A stretch of DNA of 64,000 bases, taken from Ptychodera flava. Lineage: Eukaryota > Hemichordata > Enteropneusta > Ptychoderidae. This document shows, one piece after another, positions 52,030-64,000 of the stretch. Location of the stretch: positions 19,475,599-19,539,598 of the forward strand of contig NC_091933.1 in NCBI RefSeq assembly GCF_041260155.1, read 5' to 3'. A program made the position numbers and the translations under genes. The notes beneath the pieces were generated by a model, which searched no databases, had not been told where the DNA came from, and saw only the letters and a list, made by a program, of their open reading frames with translations. How positions within the stretch are numbered: position 1 is the stretch's first letter; each line of letters starts with the position of its first letter.

Positions 52030-54780
52030 GTGAGTGACTTTGGGAAGAGTCTGTAGTTCATATCTGAACCTGAATCTGAATCTGACTTTGGTTGGAATGA
52101 CAGGCACTCAGGTGTGAATGTCGCTGCATATTGGTGAAGCAAATGTGTGCAGCTAGAGAATTGCCATAACTGTTTTGGTGAATTTTCCCCGTCAAGTCTT
52201 TTCTTAATTTTCCCAATCAGATTATTGCATGTCCGTGTCGGTGTTCAATTACTGAGCAAATCAATCAAAACATCTTGGCATTCATCAAGTAGTTTGTTTC
52301 AGTTCACCGAATCGATCCATTTGACCCGGTCAGGTCTGCATGGGCCATGTCATGTACTGACAGTTCCCAGGTCCATCTGATGGAATTACCATTTCAATCT
52401 GTAAGAGATGAAATGAAACCATATTCCCAGTTCCACTTTTCAGGCAATATGGCAATTGAGAGGTTTGTTCAAGTGTTTCTTTGTCATTCATTTGGAACTC
52501 CTCTGTGCATCTTAACTTCGATGCCAAAGATTGAATTATCATTCAGAGTACAGTCTAGATCTCTGATTCTGAACGTGGGTTCTCTGCAATCAAGAATAGC
52601 CGGGGATTCAAATTCTTTGCTCGTCTCAGAGAGCATCACTGAAATACATGCCAAGGATATAAGGACCAAAGACTACAACCATAAAGACAGAAAACATGAT
52701 TGTTGACATTCTGCAAAGTTCTCAGACATTTTAAAGGTATACAGTCACCTGTAATCTACATCATATGCCCATATATTGTCAAAGGGGCATTCCTTGGTAT
52801 TCAAAATGCCCATGTGAGGGCGCTGTTTTTAAAAAGCGGCCACTCGCTTAAAATCTGTGATTGGTTAGATTTTCTATTTCCATGGTAACAGTGGCAAAGT
52901 TGGAACAGGTGACAGTATACCTTTAGTATGCAAGTGTAGTCCGTTCTTGGCTGAATTATAGACCCTCTAGAAAACATGTTTTCTCAAGGGTTTATGGTTT
53001 AATTGTTTGGTTGCATAAGTTGGATAGCTGAAATTGATTTAATTAACTCAAATATAGGCAAGATATTTACACTGACAACATTGAATGCAAACGGTCTCGG
53101 TTCCTTTGTCTAGACAAAACATCTGTTAAAAAACTTTTGAAGATATAGCTGTCAATATATGTTGGTACTTCTAATATGGATGTTTCCTTTCAAAAAATTA
53201 ATTGCAAAATTGGAAAGAAATGGAAAGTTTTTCTGTGTCGTTTCAGTTTTCAAGCAATCTGTCCCTGAATGTTCACTCTCATTCGCATACACTGACATGA
53301 GCATTATAACATACAGAGGGCTGGATATGTGCCAGACTCATACCACAGTATAGATATTCCCTGGATATGAATGCTTGTTATCTGCTTTCTTGCGGTCCTT
53401 ATCGATATTGATTTGTCAAAGTAGTAACTGAACGTCCTCTGGAGACTCATCCTGTCAGCAATATGTATCTGTCATGATAAGCATTTTTCACTTTGCCGGG
53501 TCATGGTTCTCCAGGAGGGGGAAAAAATCCCCACTCAGTTGATAAGATATTCGGACTTTGTCACGCTCTTGGTGACAAATTGATTCTGCTTTTATCATCA
53601 CACTCTGGTGGCCTTTCAGAAATGAGCATATTCATCATTTGTTTCCCCCCGTGTTTTAAGAACCGCAGATCTGGCACACTAAAGATTACATGTTGACAGA
53701 GACCCACCAACTCTTTCATCTCATATTTTACATTATTGTTTCACCAAATGCAGACATTGTTAATCTGTGGACGTTCTTTTGTACATCGCATACTTATTTT
53801 TTTTCTCTGGCGTGACTGTGTTCGTACTTGATAAGTTTCAGGACAATGCCAGGGAAACATCATGTGAATAATGCACACAGCCCATAATCATGTACTGTAG
53901 CCTTCCTGTAGAATCAAGAAAAGTGAATGATCTTTGCCAGTTTGTTTTCTATCACATCATGAAATCAGTGAAAATCAGAAGTATTTTGCAATAAATTCAT
54001 GTATCCACACAAACTTTTGTAGTAGATCCTATTTTACGCTGTTAAGGAATTAGAACAGCTATTGCATGCAGCTGCCAATAAGATTGAATGTTGTGGGCAT
54101 GAGCAGTAGGTGCCAGGGAGTACAAGGAGATGCATAGTAGTTACTGATCTGCATGTGACTTGAGTTGCTAAACAGAGAAAATCCTACAAGTGATTGTCAA
54201 CAGTTGATACGACACTGTGCATGTACTGACTCTGTAATTACAACTGCCAATTGCATCGATCTCAGAAAGTCTACAGGCAAAGCAAATCAACATTCTGGAA
54301 CCGTTCTCTCACATTCCCACACTGATGATGAAATTTTCCAGTCATCAGATCATTAATGCATACAAACGAGGAATTCCAGAGGTGTACAGTGCACAGGTTT
54401 TTAAATTTGTATCACTTTGTAGCCAAGGTCTTTGTCTTTCTCTGTGTGGAAAGCCATGGAAAATTTGTGGGACTTAGATAGAAACCTGGTTCTTGTATGA
54501 GAAATGTCAAAACTGTTCTGCAGTCATCATCTGTTGTCATCTCACAGCAGTGTGTCTTCAGTTAGTCTGATTTCATCCCAGTAAGGTAATCCATATCACA
54601 GACGAATGTGACATTTGGTCTTCAAGTTGATCTGCAGGAAAATCATTGTCTTTCATGTTTCCTGGCGATGACTTGCACGTAAATTTGACCTATCAATATC
54701 AATGCTGATTATTTATCTCTGAAACATTCACAATTTATCCCTATAAAATACAATCTCAATGGTTTTGGGCCAGACAGGGT
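52030..54780. other. PDCL intron 3 or downstream region, no exon recognised
   Basis: Apart from the small MITE at 52731, nothing recognisable is present. Open frames at 52147-52706, 53159-53353 and 53493-53696 were read for phosducin thioredoxin-domain similarity and show none. Confidence 0.5.
52731..52926. mobile_element. MITE with TTAAAGGTATAC ends
   Basis: TTAAAGGTATACAGTCACCT at the left and the inverse ACAGGTGACAGTATACCTTT at the right match at 20 of 22 positions. The element is about 195 bp. A TTAA at the left boundary (TTAG at the right) would fit a TTAA-targeting group such as Kolobok or piggyBac, but this is tentative. Confidence 0.75.
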
Positions 54781-54782
<2 letters not shown>

Positions 54783-54827
<45 letters not shown>

Positions 54828-54865
54828 CACACATACACACACACATACACACACACATATATACT

Positions 54866-54948
<83 letters not shown>

Positions 54949-54985
54949 TACACACACACATATACCGTATATACTGGTGTGTGTA
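54783..54985. repeat. Compound (TA)n/(CA)n microsatellite
   Basis: Alternating TA and CA runs directly to the left of the transposon that begins at 54991. Confidence 0.95.
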
Positions 54986-54990
54986 TATAT

Positions 54991-57831
54991 ACCGTATTCC
55001 TCCGATTCTAAGACCCCTTTTCAGAACCAAAGATGACGAAAAAGATATGGGGGGTCTAATAAACGGATGTCACGCGAAATCGAACGTCGAAGTTAATTTA
55101 TACTAATTTATGCAATGTTATGCAAATTTTTATGCCAATGATTTTTTGATTCACGCTACAGACAACTCATACTTTGTGATATCGACTCATGGCCATGCTG
55201 TGTAGATACTGGCAGTCGAATCTGTACAAGTATAAATTAATGGAGATCCACAAGTCTTGAAATATAACGTATTTGCCATACCTTCTTTTACTAAACAATA
55301 CGATAGCAATAAATCTTTGTATTTCGTGAATAGATAATCACCACGAAACTTTGTACGACAAGTACGTTCCTCAGCAACAGCTAGCTCCCCCATAGCATGC
55401 ATACATGGCCACAAAGGTCAGACAATGAGTGAAGGGAAAGTCCCTGAAGTTCCGCTGGCTGTGATTGGTCAATTTACGCAATAGGTCAAAGGTGTCAGTG
55501 CATGAGGTCAAGGTAAAATTCTGTTCAGTGGGATGATGTCCGTCCGCCCGATGTTTTCTATGTACGATTTTCATTTACTGTACTCCTTAAAATAAACAAT
55601 CAATTACACGTCGTGAGTTTTATTATTTTGCTCCTAGTTTCAAAAAGTCTAACCGTATCTCGAAACGAAATGTGATCTTACGAACAGGCAGGCTCGAACA
55701 GGTAAAGTGTTGAGGCATCGGCTGGCCGAGACGAAAGATTGCTGCCCAATCTGCTTTATATTTGATGTGTTGAATTTTTGGCAATACACCCTGAAGTTTT
55801 TTTATTACTTGTATCGATGACCGAAATGTCTCCTGATGTGGAATTCAATCATCTATGATCAACAGTTCGGAATATGGTACGATCATGCACGTTTTTGATC
55901 TAACTGTAAGTGTATAGGGCCGTTTAAGCTTATGAAGTTGGGTATTTTTCCCTCGCATAACTTCGAAAGCGTGCATAATCTTGAAAATCTGTTACACTAT
56001 CGTTCTACTCATTGCTGGGACTAGTTAAGGAAAGGACACACACAAATGCCGTTCAAACAATAAATACCTTCATTACATGAGAAAAACTACAAAATTGATG
56101 AAACATAAACGGAAGAAATTCAAAGAATTTTCAGTTCATGCGCGGAAGAAACTTTGGATATCGCGTTTCGTTTGTCAACACAATAATTGCCCTCTTCATC
56201 TAAGTCAAACCAGTCGAAGTCGATATCATCGTCATTAAGTCTTTTTGAAAGATTTTACGATGCCAATGATAGCCTATTTCTATTTTCACTGGTTGCTTAT
56301 ACGGTAAAGTTGAACGTAAGAGAAAACTTGCAGCGCTTCACAATGATCACAAAAGAAAGCTTACGTGATAGAAATCTGTTGAAAAATCTTTTTATACTTT
56401 AATGGTAAATTTGAACGTAAGAGAAAACGTGCAGCTATTCACAATGATCACAAAAGATACCTTACCTGATAGAAAACTGTTGAAAAAATCTTTATAAGCA
56501 CACCATTTAAAGAGCAACTTTTTCATGTGCCGTAGTCTTTTGCCTCAGTAGTATGAAAACAAAAGTGTAAAAGTTGAGCGAAGCAAGTTCAAAGCTCGTG
56601 TCATTCACACGTCCCAAATTTTCTATTGATAACGGCAACAAAAGGATTTCCCGACATCGTCACAAGATCCTATAAAAATGCGTCGATTTATCGTAGACTT
56701 TATGATGCCGAAAAGTCATAAGACAGTGCACGGTCGTCATGGGCAAGAAAAAAAGTAATTATTAAAATCATTCTCGCTGTCGGCATGCCTAACTACCGTC
56801 GCAATCAGCTAAAACTTGGTTTGCCGTATGAACTTCGCCGAGATGCAGACAACATACACGATCGAAATGCTGTAGCCGTCGTTCAAGATGGTTGCAAAGT
56901 TGAAAGTTTGAAGCGAGATGTTTGAAGCGAGATGCAGCACTCATACCGGGCACGGTTACTTTCGAATATCATCGATCGTGACGTGTCAGTCAACAAAAAA
57001 TACTACTTGAAGGCAAAGAAGAAAGCATTCATCCATTCTCCAAGAGTTGGCATGGCAGAGAAATGTCACGTCGGTGTTTTGGCAAATAATGCGGCTGTAC
57101 CTCTGCTAAAGCAACCAGTCCGAGGTACTGTTTTCACCGTACATATTCACTAAAACAGATCAAATCATGCCGCTGACCAAAAAAATGAAACGGCCCTTTT
57201 AAGGGCCACAACAGTCTCCAAAAAGAGAACTACTGATACCCAAACTTTTTTGTGTTTGTATGAGTGTAAATTGTGTTTATTTGATCGTGATGAAATGAGC
57301 GAATCGTACTTGATCGACAAGTCCGAAAACCCGACTATCCTAAATGTTCATGGTAGCCAAATTGCATCGAAATGTTCGATTCGTACATAATCAGATGTTG
57401 AAAAATCTGCTTATTTTGATGGTAGCAAAATGACAGTAACGAAAAGACGACATTGTACTAGATCGAGACGCTAAAAAATCCAACTCTTTTATATTGTTCA
57501 TTTACGGTAGGTAGTGAAATCCAAGTGTAGTTTTATCGCCAGGAAATGATAGCACTGTTCCCGATTGACATGTTCCAAACCCTAACAATAGTGTGCGTGT
57601 GTGTGTGTGAGGTTTGATACTTCACTTTGACACTTGTTTGTGACTTTGATAAGCAGCGTAGGTGTTGTGGATATCCTGGTCTCGTTACATGACAATGGCT
57701 CTATTGTTCCAGTCAAAATTCGGGTGTACCCCCCTGGGGGTCTTATAAACGAACTAACAGCTAATTACTAATTGATAAAATAATCCTGGGGGGTCTTATA
57801 AACGGGCGGGGTCTTAGAATCGGAGGAATAC

Positions 57832-57834
<3 letters not shown>
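54991..57834. mobile_element. DNA transposon with 27-bp inverted ends, flanked by TA
   Basis: The left end starts ACCGTATTCCTCCGATTCTA (54991-55017). The right end (57808-57834) is its exact 27-bp reverse complement. TA-rich microsatellites lie on both sides, consistent with insertion into TA as in the Tc1/mariner-pogo superfamily. Subterminal copies of GGGGTCTWATAAACG occur near both ends (about 55050, 57733, 57789). The 2,844-bp body has higher CpG content than its surroundings. It holds a broken HIRAN-like frame on the plus strand and a short acidic frame on the minus strand (about 56260-56130, DDDIDFDWFDLDEEG) that could be a transposase tail. No intact transposase is present. Confidence 0.85.
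56722..57153 (+). pseudogene. HIRAN-domain-like reading frame, interrupted
   Basis: The frame opens after a stop at 56719. A first ATG at 56785 gives 46 codons to a TGA at 56923-56925. The same frame then stays open to 57153. The first part reads NQLKLGLPYELRRDADNIHD followed by RNAVAVVQDG. This fits the HIRAN pattern (a G-x-x-x-x-L-R-R-(E/D) strand, D-N-x-x-D-x-N-A-V-x-V, then D-G and a basic strand). HIRAN is an OB-like fold that binds DNA 3' ends, known from HLTF/Rad5 helicases. The stop falls in a 14-bp tandem duplication (TTTGAAGCGAGATG twice, 56909-56936). The second part has no independent match that I recognise. It sits inside the inverted-repeat transposon at 54991-57834. Identification is by eye only. 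Confidence 0.55.

Positions 57835-57919
<85 letters not shown>
57832..57919. repeat. (TA)n microsatellite
   Basis: A pure TA run directly abutting the right end of the 54991-57834 transposon. Confidence 0.95.
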
Positions 57920-57922
<3 letters not shown>

Positions 57923-59215
57923 GGTATATGATTTCAGTAAGATGAAAAGGTAGGAAATTTCTAGTATTTCCCTGTAATCTTGAAAGAGAGTTGCGATAAC
58001 AGAACTGTCAGCTGATTTACTGTTGCTGGTCTCACAAACAAGACTGGAAAAATACAATTTAAAAACTAATGGTTTTTCCAATTTTCCAATTCCTTTCACA
58101 TAACCTTGGTTGTGAAGTCTGCTATTTCAGCAGTATTTTCGATGATCTCACTGTATAAGGATATCATATTTCTTTCAATGTTGAACTTCTGAATTTTGTC
58201 AAGGGTCAATGCCGTTACAAATTTGCAGATATGTACAGTGTCGATAGGAATTTAGGAGAAGGTATGGATTTGCTGGCTTTGAAATCAGATATGAACACAT
58301 AACACAGCCAGATATTTTTGAAGAGGGTGGTTCTTCCTTAATGCCCTAAAATAGCCTTCTCAAGTCAATGAATTCAATCTGTATGATGAAATACGTGAAA
58401 TTAGGAAAGTATCCTCTTTGCCTGCATTACGTGGGGTTAATATCAAAGCATCAAGCATCACAGACATTGAAATTTATCACTGAATAACAGTGAAATCGGA
58501 AAAATATCCACTTTGCCTCCATTAGCAGCTGTCTAAATTCCCCTGCGTCACGAATGACTTTGAAGTTTGAACTCTGGAAGTAGTGAAAGATGAAATAGCC
58601 TCCACACATCTGTGAAAAAAGGCTTCACAAAAAGAAATCCCTATGGGTCGTATCAGATGTCTTAGACTGTGAATGAATCAACTCCCCGGGGGGCTGGCGT
58701 ACAGAATGTGAGCGTGGTTGGAGTCAACTGTGACGCCATCAAAGAGATGCAGATTTATTGTCAAAGTGTCCTTTTTTTTGCTCTGATTCAGCGAGACTGC
58801 CTGGTAATGCATTTTATTCTGTAAAAGAACTTTTAAATTTATACCCAAAGAAGTGTTCCTTTAGAAGGACAAGAACCTATTGGTACTATGAAGAAATAAA
58901 ATTGCAAAGAGCTGCTTGAGCTTTTTCGGTATTCAACTCACCGTGAAATACAATTTGCCCGCCGCCAATTTCTTTAAGTCTGAGAGTTATTTTCAAATTT
59001 GCTAAGGTTCCAAATTTGATACATGTAAGCATATAAACAATTGCAAATTAAGTCAAAATACTTACAAGTGTATCGGCATATAACGTATCAGTTTGCAAGT
59101 ACCCTTGACTGAGCTCTAGTGGTTTGGTATGTTCCTCGCTGATGAAAGTGGATCTCTAAATTCAATTTAGCAAATAGCCTCATGGATATTTTTGTAATTC
59201 ATTGCTTTACCCGTC
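57920..59215. other. Non-coding stretch, nothing recognised
   Basis: AT-rich DNA between two transposons, without a supportable gene, exon or repeat. Confidence 0.5.
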
Positions 59216-60883
59216 CAGGGGTTTCATCAAGAGCCGGCAGCCGGCGAAATTGACCGGTTACTCTCACGATTTCGCCGGCTACTTTTTCGGAAAATTTGAA
59301 CTCTTTCATCGCTGAAATATTTTTGACCTTCTGAAATGATACGGACAAGTTTCACAAACTGTGTAGTCAAACTTTGCAACGGCTTTTATGTGAATCAAAA
59401 TTTAGAAGATGAGCGACTACTACGATGCAGCACGGTCTTGCCTACATTGTATACTGCCTTAATAAAAATCAGAATTGCAACGGACGATTGTATTGCTACC
59501 TGAATTGCTGATTCCATGTGGTGACCTTTATAAGACAATGAAAACGTGCGTACTACACCTGTCGGCTGTCATTAGCTCAATTCAAAATGGTCGATGAACA
59601 ATGAAGACGGAAGCGATCGCAAGGTCAAGCTTCTTTGTACGATCTTCGGTTTTGAAGTGGACCAAGAAACAAGAGAAGGATAATTATGTAGATTTAAACT
59701 GTTTTCGAAGACAATGACCTGATTTTTTTCTCGCGAAAAACTTCCCGATTACAGTTCGAATTTTAGTAAGCCGACGTGCGTTGCACCGTGGTAGGCGTAA
59801 ATGTCAAGGTATATAACCAGCTAGACGTATTATATACTGCTTTTCGGTCTATCGACGCAAATAAAAACGTCACCCAGAGAGTGATTAAAATACGATCAGA
59901 CCACTAAAATTCACTTTTTACAGCTCACAAAGCGATCGTCAAGTTAAATCCAAATGTGAGCTTCTGACAACGTACTAATTTTCATATCCTATATCAAGGT
60001 TCTTACTTTGCATACCCATATAGTCAAATAACCTTGAGGGTCTTTGTTTCTATTTGCGAAATATGGTAATGATTGTCAGTTTTTATCGTTATTGTTAAAT
60101 AAATCATCCTTTTACCTCCCCAGTGGTATAAAAGTTCGTCATCTACAGATTGCCATACCAAACATCAGGGTTCTTACATTAATTTTTAAAGCATAACATT
60201 ATACATTAATGAAAATTTTCTCATTTACTGTGCTTAAAATATCAGTGTTTCATCCCGGATGGCATCAACAATGGGGATTTCCCCCTTTAATAGAAAATTT
60301 CGGGGGATTTCACCAGTTCATGTGTTCTACTTGTACCTCTACATTTCATTGGGGGAGTGGTCCGCTTGACAAATTATTTGGGGTGCAAACATTTCAACAG
60401 AGGGGGAATCCCCTAACCCCCTGTCTAGATGTAACACTTATGACATCGTCTACAATATCAAATTTATATCATTAATAATAGTGAATTATTATAGTTTACC
60501 TCCCAAAAGCATAGAGGTTCTTAGGTTCTAAGACTTCAGTTTTCTTTGTTCAAAATATCGTCAACATTACCACATTTTATTATTTGTAATTATGAATTAT
60601 CATATTTAGGCCTAATCTCCCAGGTAAAATGGCTTTTATGATATGAACACAAATTGCCCTGGAACACTGCTGACAATTCTCCTGAAAATACTAGAAATTC
60701 ATGTGACTGTAAGCTGTAAAAAGTGAATTTTAACTCATTTTTCAGGGTTTCCGGCCTTCGGCCGGGAGGGGGAACACCCCCTCCCGGACCCTCCCCCACG
60801 ATGACCGCTTTGTGGTCATGGCAGCTGTTAGCCGCCTACTTTTTCATTCTGGCCCCCTACTTCAAAACTTAATGAAACCCCTG
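59216..60883. mobile_element. hAT-like non-autonomous transposon with 5-bp target duplication
   Basis: The ends CAGGGGTTTCATCAAG (59216) and CTTAATGAAACCCCTG (ending 60883) are inverse with one mismatch. Both are immediately flanked by CCGTC (59211-59215, 60884-60888). The left side carries repeated GCCGGC/CGCCGGCTACTTTTTC motifs and the right side AGCCGCCTACTTTTTCATTC. A GC-rich palindrome (GGCCTTCGGCCGGGAGGGGG...) lies near 60755-60795. No transposase frame survives in the 1,668 bp. Confidence 0.8.
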
Positions 60884-63800
60884 CCGTCTCTGAACAATTC
60901 ATCATTATCATAAAATTTGCAGTCAGCTCATTGAGGTCAATAGCTCTGATCGCAAATAACATCATTTTTTTCTCTCATTAATATGCATAAATAAATATTT
61001 GTCCGCATTTTCTGTATAAATGACAAAAATAAAACCTGCTAGAGTAACAATGGCCACTAAAAGTCACACTAAATCGTATGAATTTGTGGCTCAGACTAAA
61101 AGCTACAACAACAAAATTTGTCGGAATTTTGGGCAGCGTTGTCCGATGTCGCACACATGCAGCTATATTTAGTAGCAAACCTGAAATCGTGATCAACCAT
61201 ATAAAGTTCAAGATGGACTATAAAATTCAAGATGTGAAAGAAGAATTTTAGCAATAACGTAATCTGAGAGGTCAGGTGGCGAGAGAAAATGAGTGCCAAA
61301 GTACAGGCTTTCATTTACTTTACTTTATGTTCCCCTAGCAAGCCATGATCATATTTGCTGCGTCTATCGAAACCAGCTCACATGCATAAGAACTAATCCC
61401 CCAGTGATACAAGAATAGACCCTATATTCCAATATGAATCACAATGCCTCGGGGTTGTTTTTCACCATTCACACAAGAGAGAGATTTAGTCTGGGGGGAA
61501 AAAAATACTTCATCCTATTAAATTTACCGTATTTCTTGTGGCAATCTGATTAATAATTTTGAACATTCACGCTGCATAGAAATGATCCCCCCGCTGAGGT
61601 ATTTCAGTATGATGCATGGTTGATTCACAGAAGAAAGCGAAAAGAATATGAGCCTTATTTACAATTTGGTTTCAAATATTGTGTAGAAGTTGTTTCTGTT
61701 CCGAGAAAGACATTGTATTGATTTATACTTATGAATGAAATTTGCTGACAATAAGCTACAGAACGTGTTAAAATAGTAAACATAAAAAGGTCCTGTTTGG
61801 TTGGAAAAAAAAACAAACAAAACCAAAATTTCAATATTTGTTGATGCTGCTATCTGCAAAAGCTGATTGAAATGAAATGTTGAATGAAATTTAAGGATAA
61901 AACCAAGAATTTTTTGGCGCAGGTAGACTGAGAAGTATTGTGTATGATTAAAAATCTAATACTTCATCGAATCTTTAAAATGAAGCAAAACATAAGGCAT
62001 GCATAATTTTGTGTACACCAGATTCCTTCATATCTCTAAACATTAACCCTTTTCAGCGTCAATAATATTTAAACAAAGTCAAATTTGAGTTTTCTAGAGG
62101 CCTCCCAGAAATGTAAAAATTTTCTGTTGTCTCAGTTTTTTTTAAGGTACTCTTTTTTTTTTCAAATTAAAGCAAAATTCTAGTTATTCTTTAGTTAAAA
62201 AATCGAGTTCAGATATTTCCAAAGAAATCTACCAGACAGTTGATGGATGATAAATTTGAAGACAGATTATTCACAGAAGTGATGTGTACCTCTTTTCATA
62301 AATGTGCTGTATAGACATTTTGCACATACTGGTACACTTTACATTGTCATCAATGTTCGGTGACTTTGGTGAATTCATATTTTGTACCGGCAAACTGTCT
62401 GTATGTCTCCAAAAGTGAAATAACGTTTCCATAAGTGTACGCATTATGAAATTTCAAGCTTTTGTCACTTCCTGTAGAAAAATTGCCATTGAGAAATTAA
62501 AATCCAACATATTTCTTCTGTACAACATTGGTGTCCGTGGACTGCAGCCAAATTCCACAAAATTTCCCATGATGCAAGCCCTTGTCCCATGATGCAAGCC
62601 TTTGTCATTGTACCATGAGGTTTCTGTCCTTGTCACTTGTTTCTTGAACATGATCACATGGTCATCAAACATGATTCTTCAAAGTTTTCTGATCATCCCA
62701 TATAGGCATGAGAGTAACTGTATAGAAAATCAAATCCAATGCTGTATACAGCCAACTGTACCTTTTTAAAGCCAACAGATTGTTTTGTCTGTGAGACAGC
62801 AGAAATACCTCCACACCGTCACACACTTTCTCATCACCACCCACCCTTGCAATGCGGATGTGTTACCCTCAAGCCTAGGAAGCGGACATCAGGTCATTAT
62901 TGACCGCCAAACCTTTCCCTTGTAGGGAGCCCTCAATATGCAGCTGACTGTACAGTAGAAGTGAATCACTTCAATCGTCTGTTTTAGTTAGTTTTCTTAA
63001 ATGCAGTGTACACCTTTGATTCTACCCCTGAGAATTGCTTTGTCCACAGTGATAGTCAGCCACTGTATCGCCCAAGTGCCTTGATTTTGCTTTCCAACAT
63101 TTATTCCGATAGCCGTCATTACTAACAACCGATCAATCTGGTGCTTTCTCAAATACAAAAAGTGTTATTTTCACTGTTGTCTCTGGATTCTCAAGCATCC
63201 GTCAAGTGTTGAGAGACTGAGTACAGGGCAAACACATTTACATGTTTGACTTTAAGCAATTCTTCATGTCAAAATACATGAAGTACCCGTTCATTTTCCA
63301 GTATTCAGTTTGTGAAATTCCATCCAAGCTTTATACGGGGATTATTTCTCTTAATTTCAGACATCATGTCTTTGTTTACACTTCTTGCAAAAAATCCACA
63401 TTAAATTTTTATGAAAACAGATTGACAGGGACTATAGCTAGCCTTACCATAGACGTAGTGGGTTTGTACTGAACCTTATGAATGCGATAAGGTAACAGGC
63501 TTGAACTATCTTCACAATGTGAGAGCATTAATAATTTGCACTTCGACTACTTTGACATTTTAGCAAGCTATTTCTGCTTTTCATCATCACAAATTAAGTT
63601 CAATATTTTATGATGATCCACTCGCTGAAATAATGGAACTGGAAAAAAAAAATCTTGCATTTATGAGACTATCAATTATTAATGTCCATGCATTTTTGTC
63701 CCTTGCACAGATATTGAAGTAAAAATAAACTTGACAGAGGGTTAGGGGGAAAGAGCTAGTCTATTGTATGATTCAGATCATTGAACAAGAAAGGTCATGA

Positions 63801-64000
63801 CCTTTTCAAAACGTGTGTGTGCTGCTGAACTTGATAAGGAGAATCAGAGGATGATCTTACTCGGGGTGTTGACCTTACAGTCTTCTCAGCAAGCAGATCG
63901 ATGGTTGTCTAAAGTGTTTATAATTGGATCAGGTTTATCCTTCCCAGGAGTGAAATTTTTATGAAGATTTTTCATTATTTCTAAGGTTTTTAGAAAATGC
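60884..64000. other. Right end of window, one dispersed repeat, no gene recognised
   Basis: The stretch contains the second copy of the 51595 repeat (about 61050-61190). It would be intronic if PDCL continues beyond the window. Open frames such as 63242-63472 show no phosducin or other recognisable domain. Confidence 0.5.
61050..61190. repeat. Dispersed repeat, copy 2
   Basis: It matches 51595-51735 in order and orientation, for example CTCAGACTAAAAGCTACAAC, AAATTTGTCGGAATTTT and GTCCGATGTCGCACACATG. Confidence 0.6.

Noticed and set aside
63242..63472. Possible missing PDCL exon
   Set aside because: The translation lacks any phosducin thioredoxin motif and no acceptor in the right phase joins exon 3.

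Overview
The window is nuclear DNA of an animal. Genes are split by GT-AG introns, the DNA is AT-rich, and microsatellites and small DNA transposons are abundant. The five genes encode typical bilaterian proteins and the copine is of the vertebrate CPNE5/8/9 type. Together with the repeat content this suggests an invertebrate deuterostome (hemichordate, cephalochordate or similar). The species cannot be fixed from sequence alone.

Layout: 1-2.4 kb holds a GATA microsatellite and a decayed LINE reverse-transcriptase fragment on the minus strand. 2.5-21.8 kb (+) is a complete 17-exon copine gene of 695 codons with an unusual Gln/Pro-rich repeat tail. 25.1-30.3 kb (-) is ALG10 in three exons (490 aa), the last glucosyltransferase of N-glycan precursor assembly. 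30.6-36.8 kb (+) is TPRKB in four exons (175 aa), a KEOPS tRNA-modification subunit. 38.9-40.4 kb (-) is PPIL1 in three exons (166 aa), a spliceosomal cyclophilin. 40.8-52.0 kb (+) is the 5' part of PDCL, a phosducin-like protein; its thioredoxin-like half was not found in the remaining 12 kb.

ALG10/TPRKB and PPIL1/PDCL are two head-to-head pairs whose start codons lie 223 and 358 bp apart, so each probably shares a bidirectional promoter. The five genes serve unrelated housekeeping pathways. I see no operon or functional cluster.

The accessory content is mostly non-autonomous DNA transposons in introns. There are two elements with perfect 9-bp target duplications (Mutator-like), two with CAGGG termini and 5-bp duplications (hAT-like), several long fold-back elements, and a 1.7-kb element carrying a six-unit 149-bp array. 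A 2.8-kb element with 27-bp inverted ends also carries a broken reading frame that looks like a HIRAN DNA-binding domain. That last one is the most unusual object in the window. All exon joins were derived by eye from splice sites, reading-frame phase and family similarity; no alignment or database search was run.
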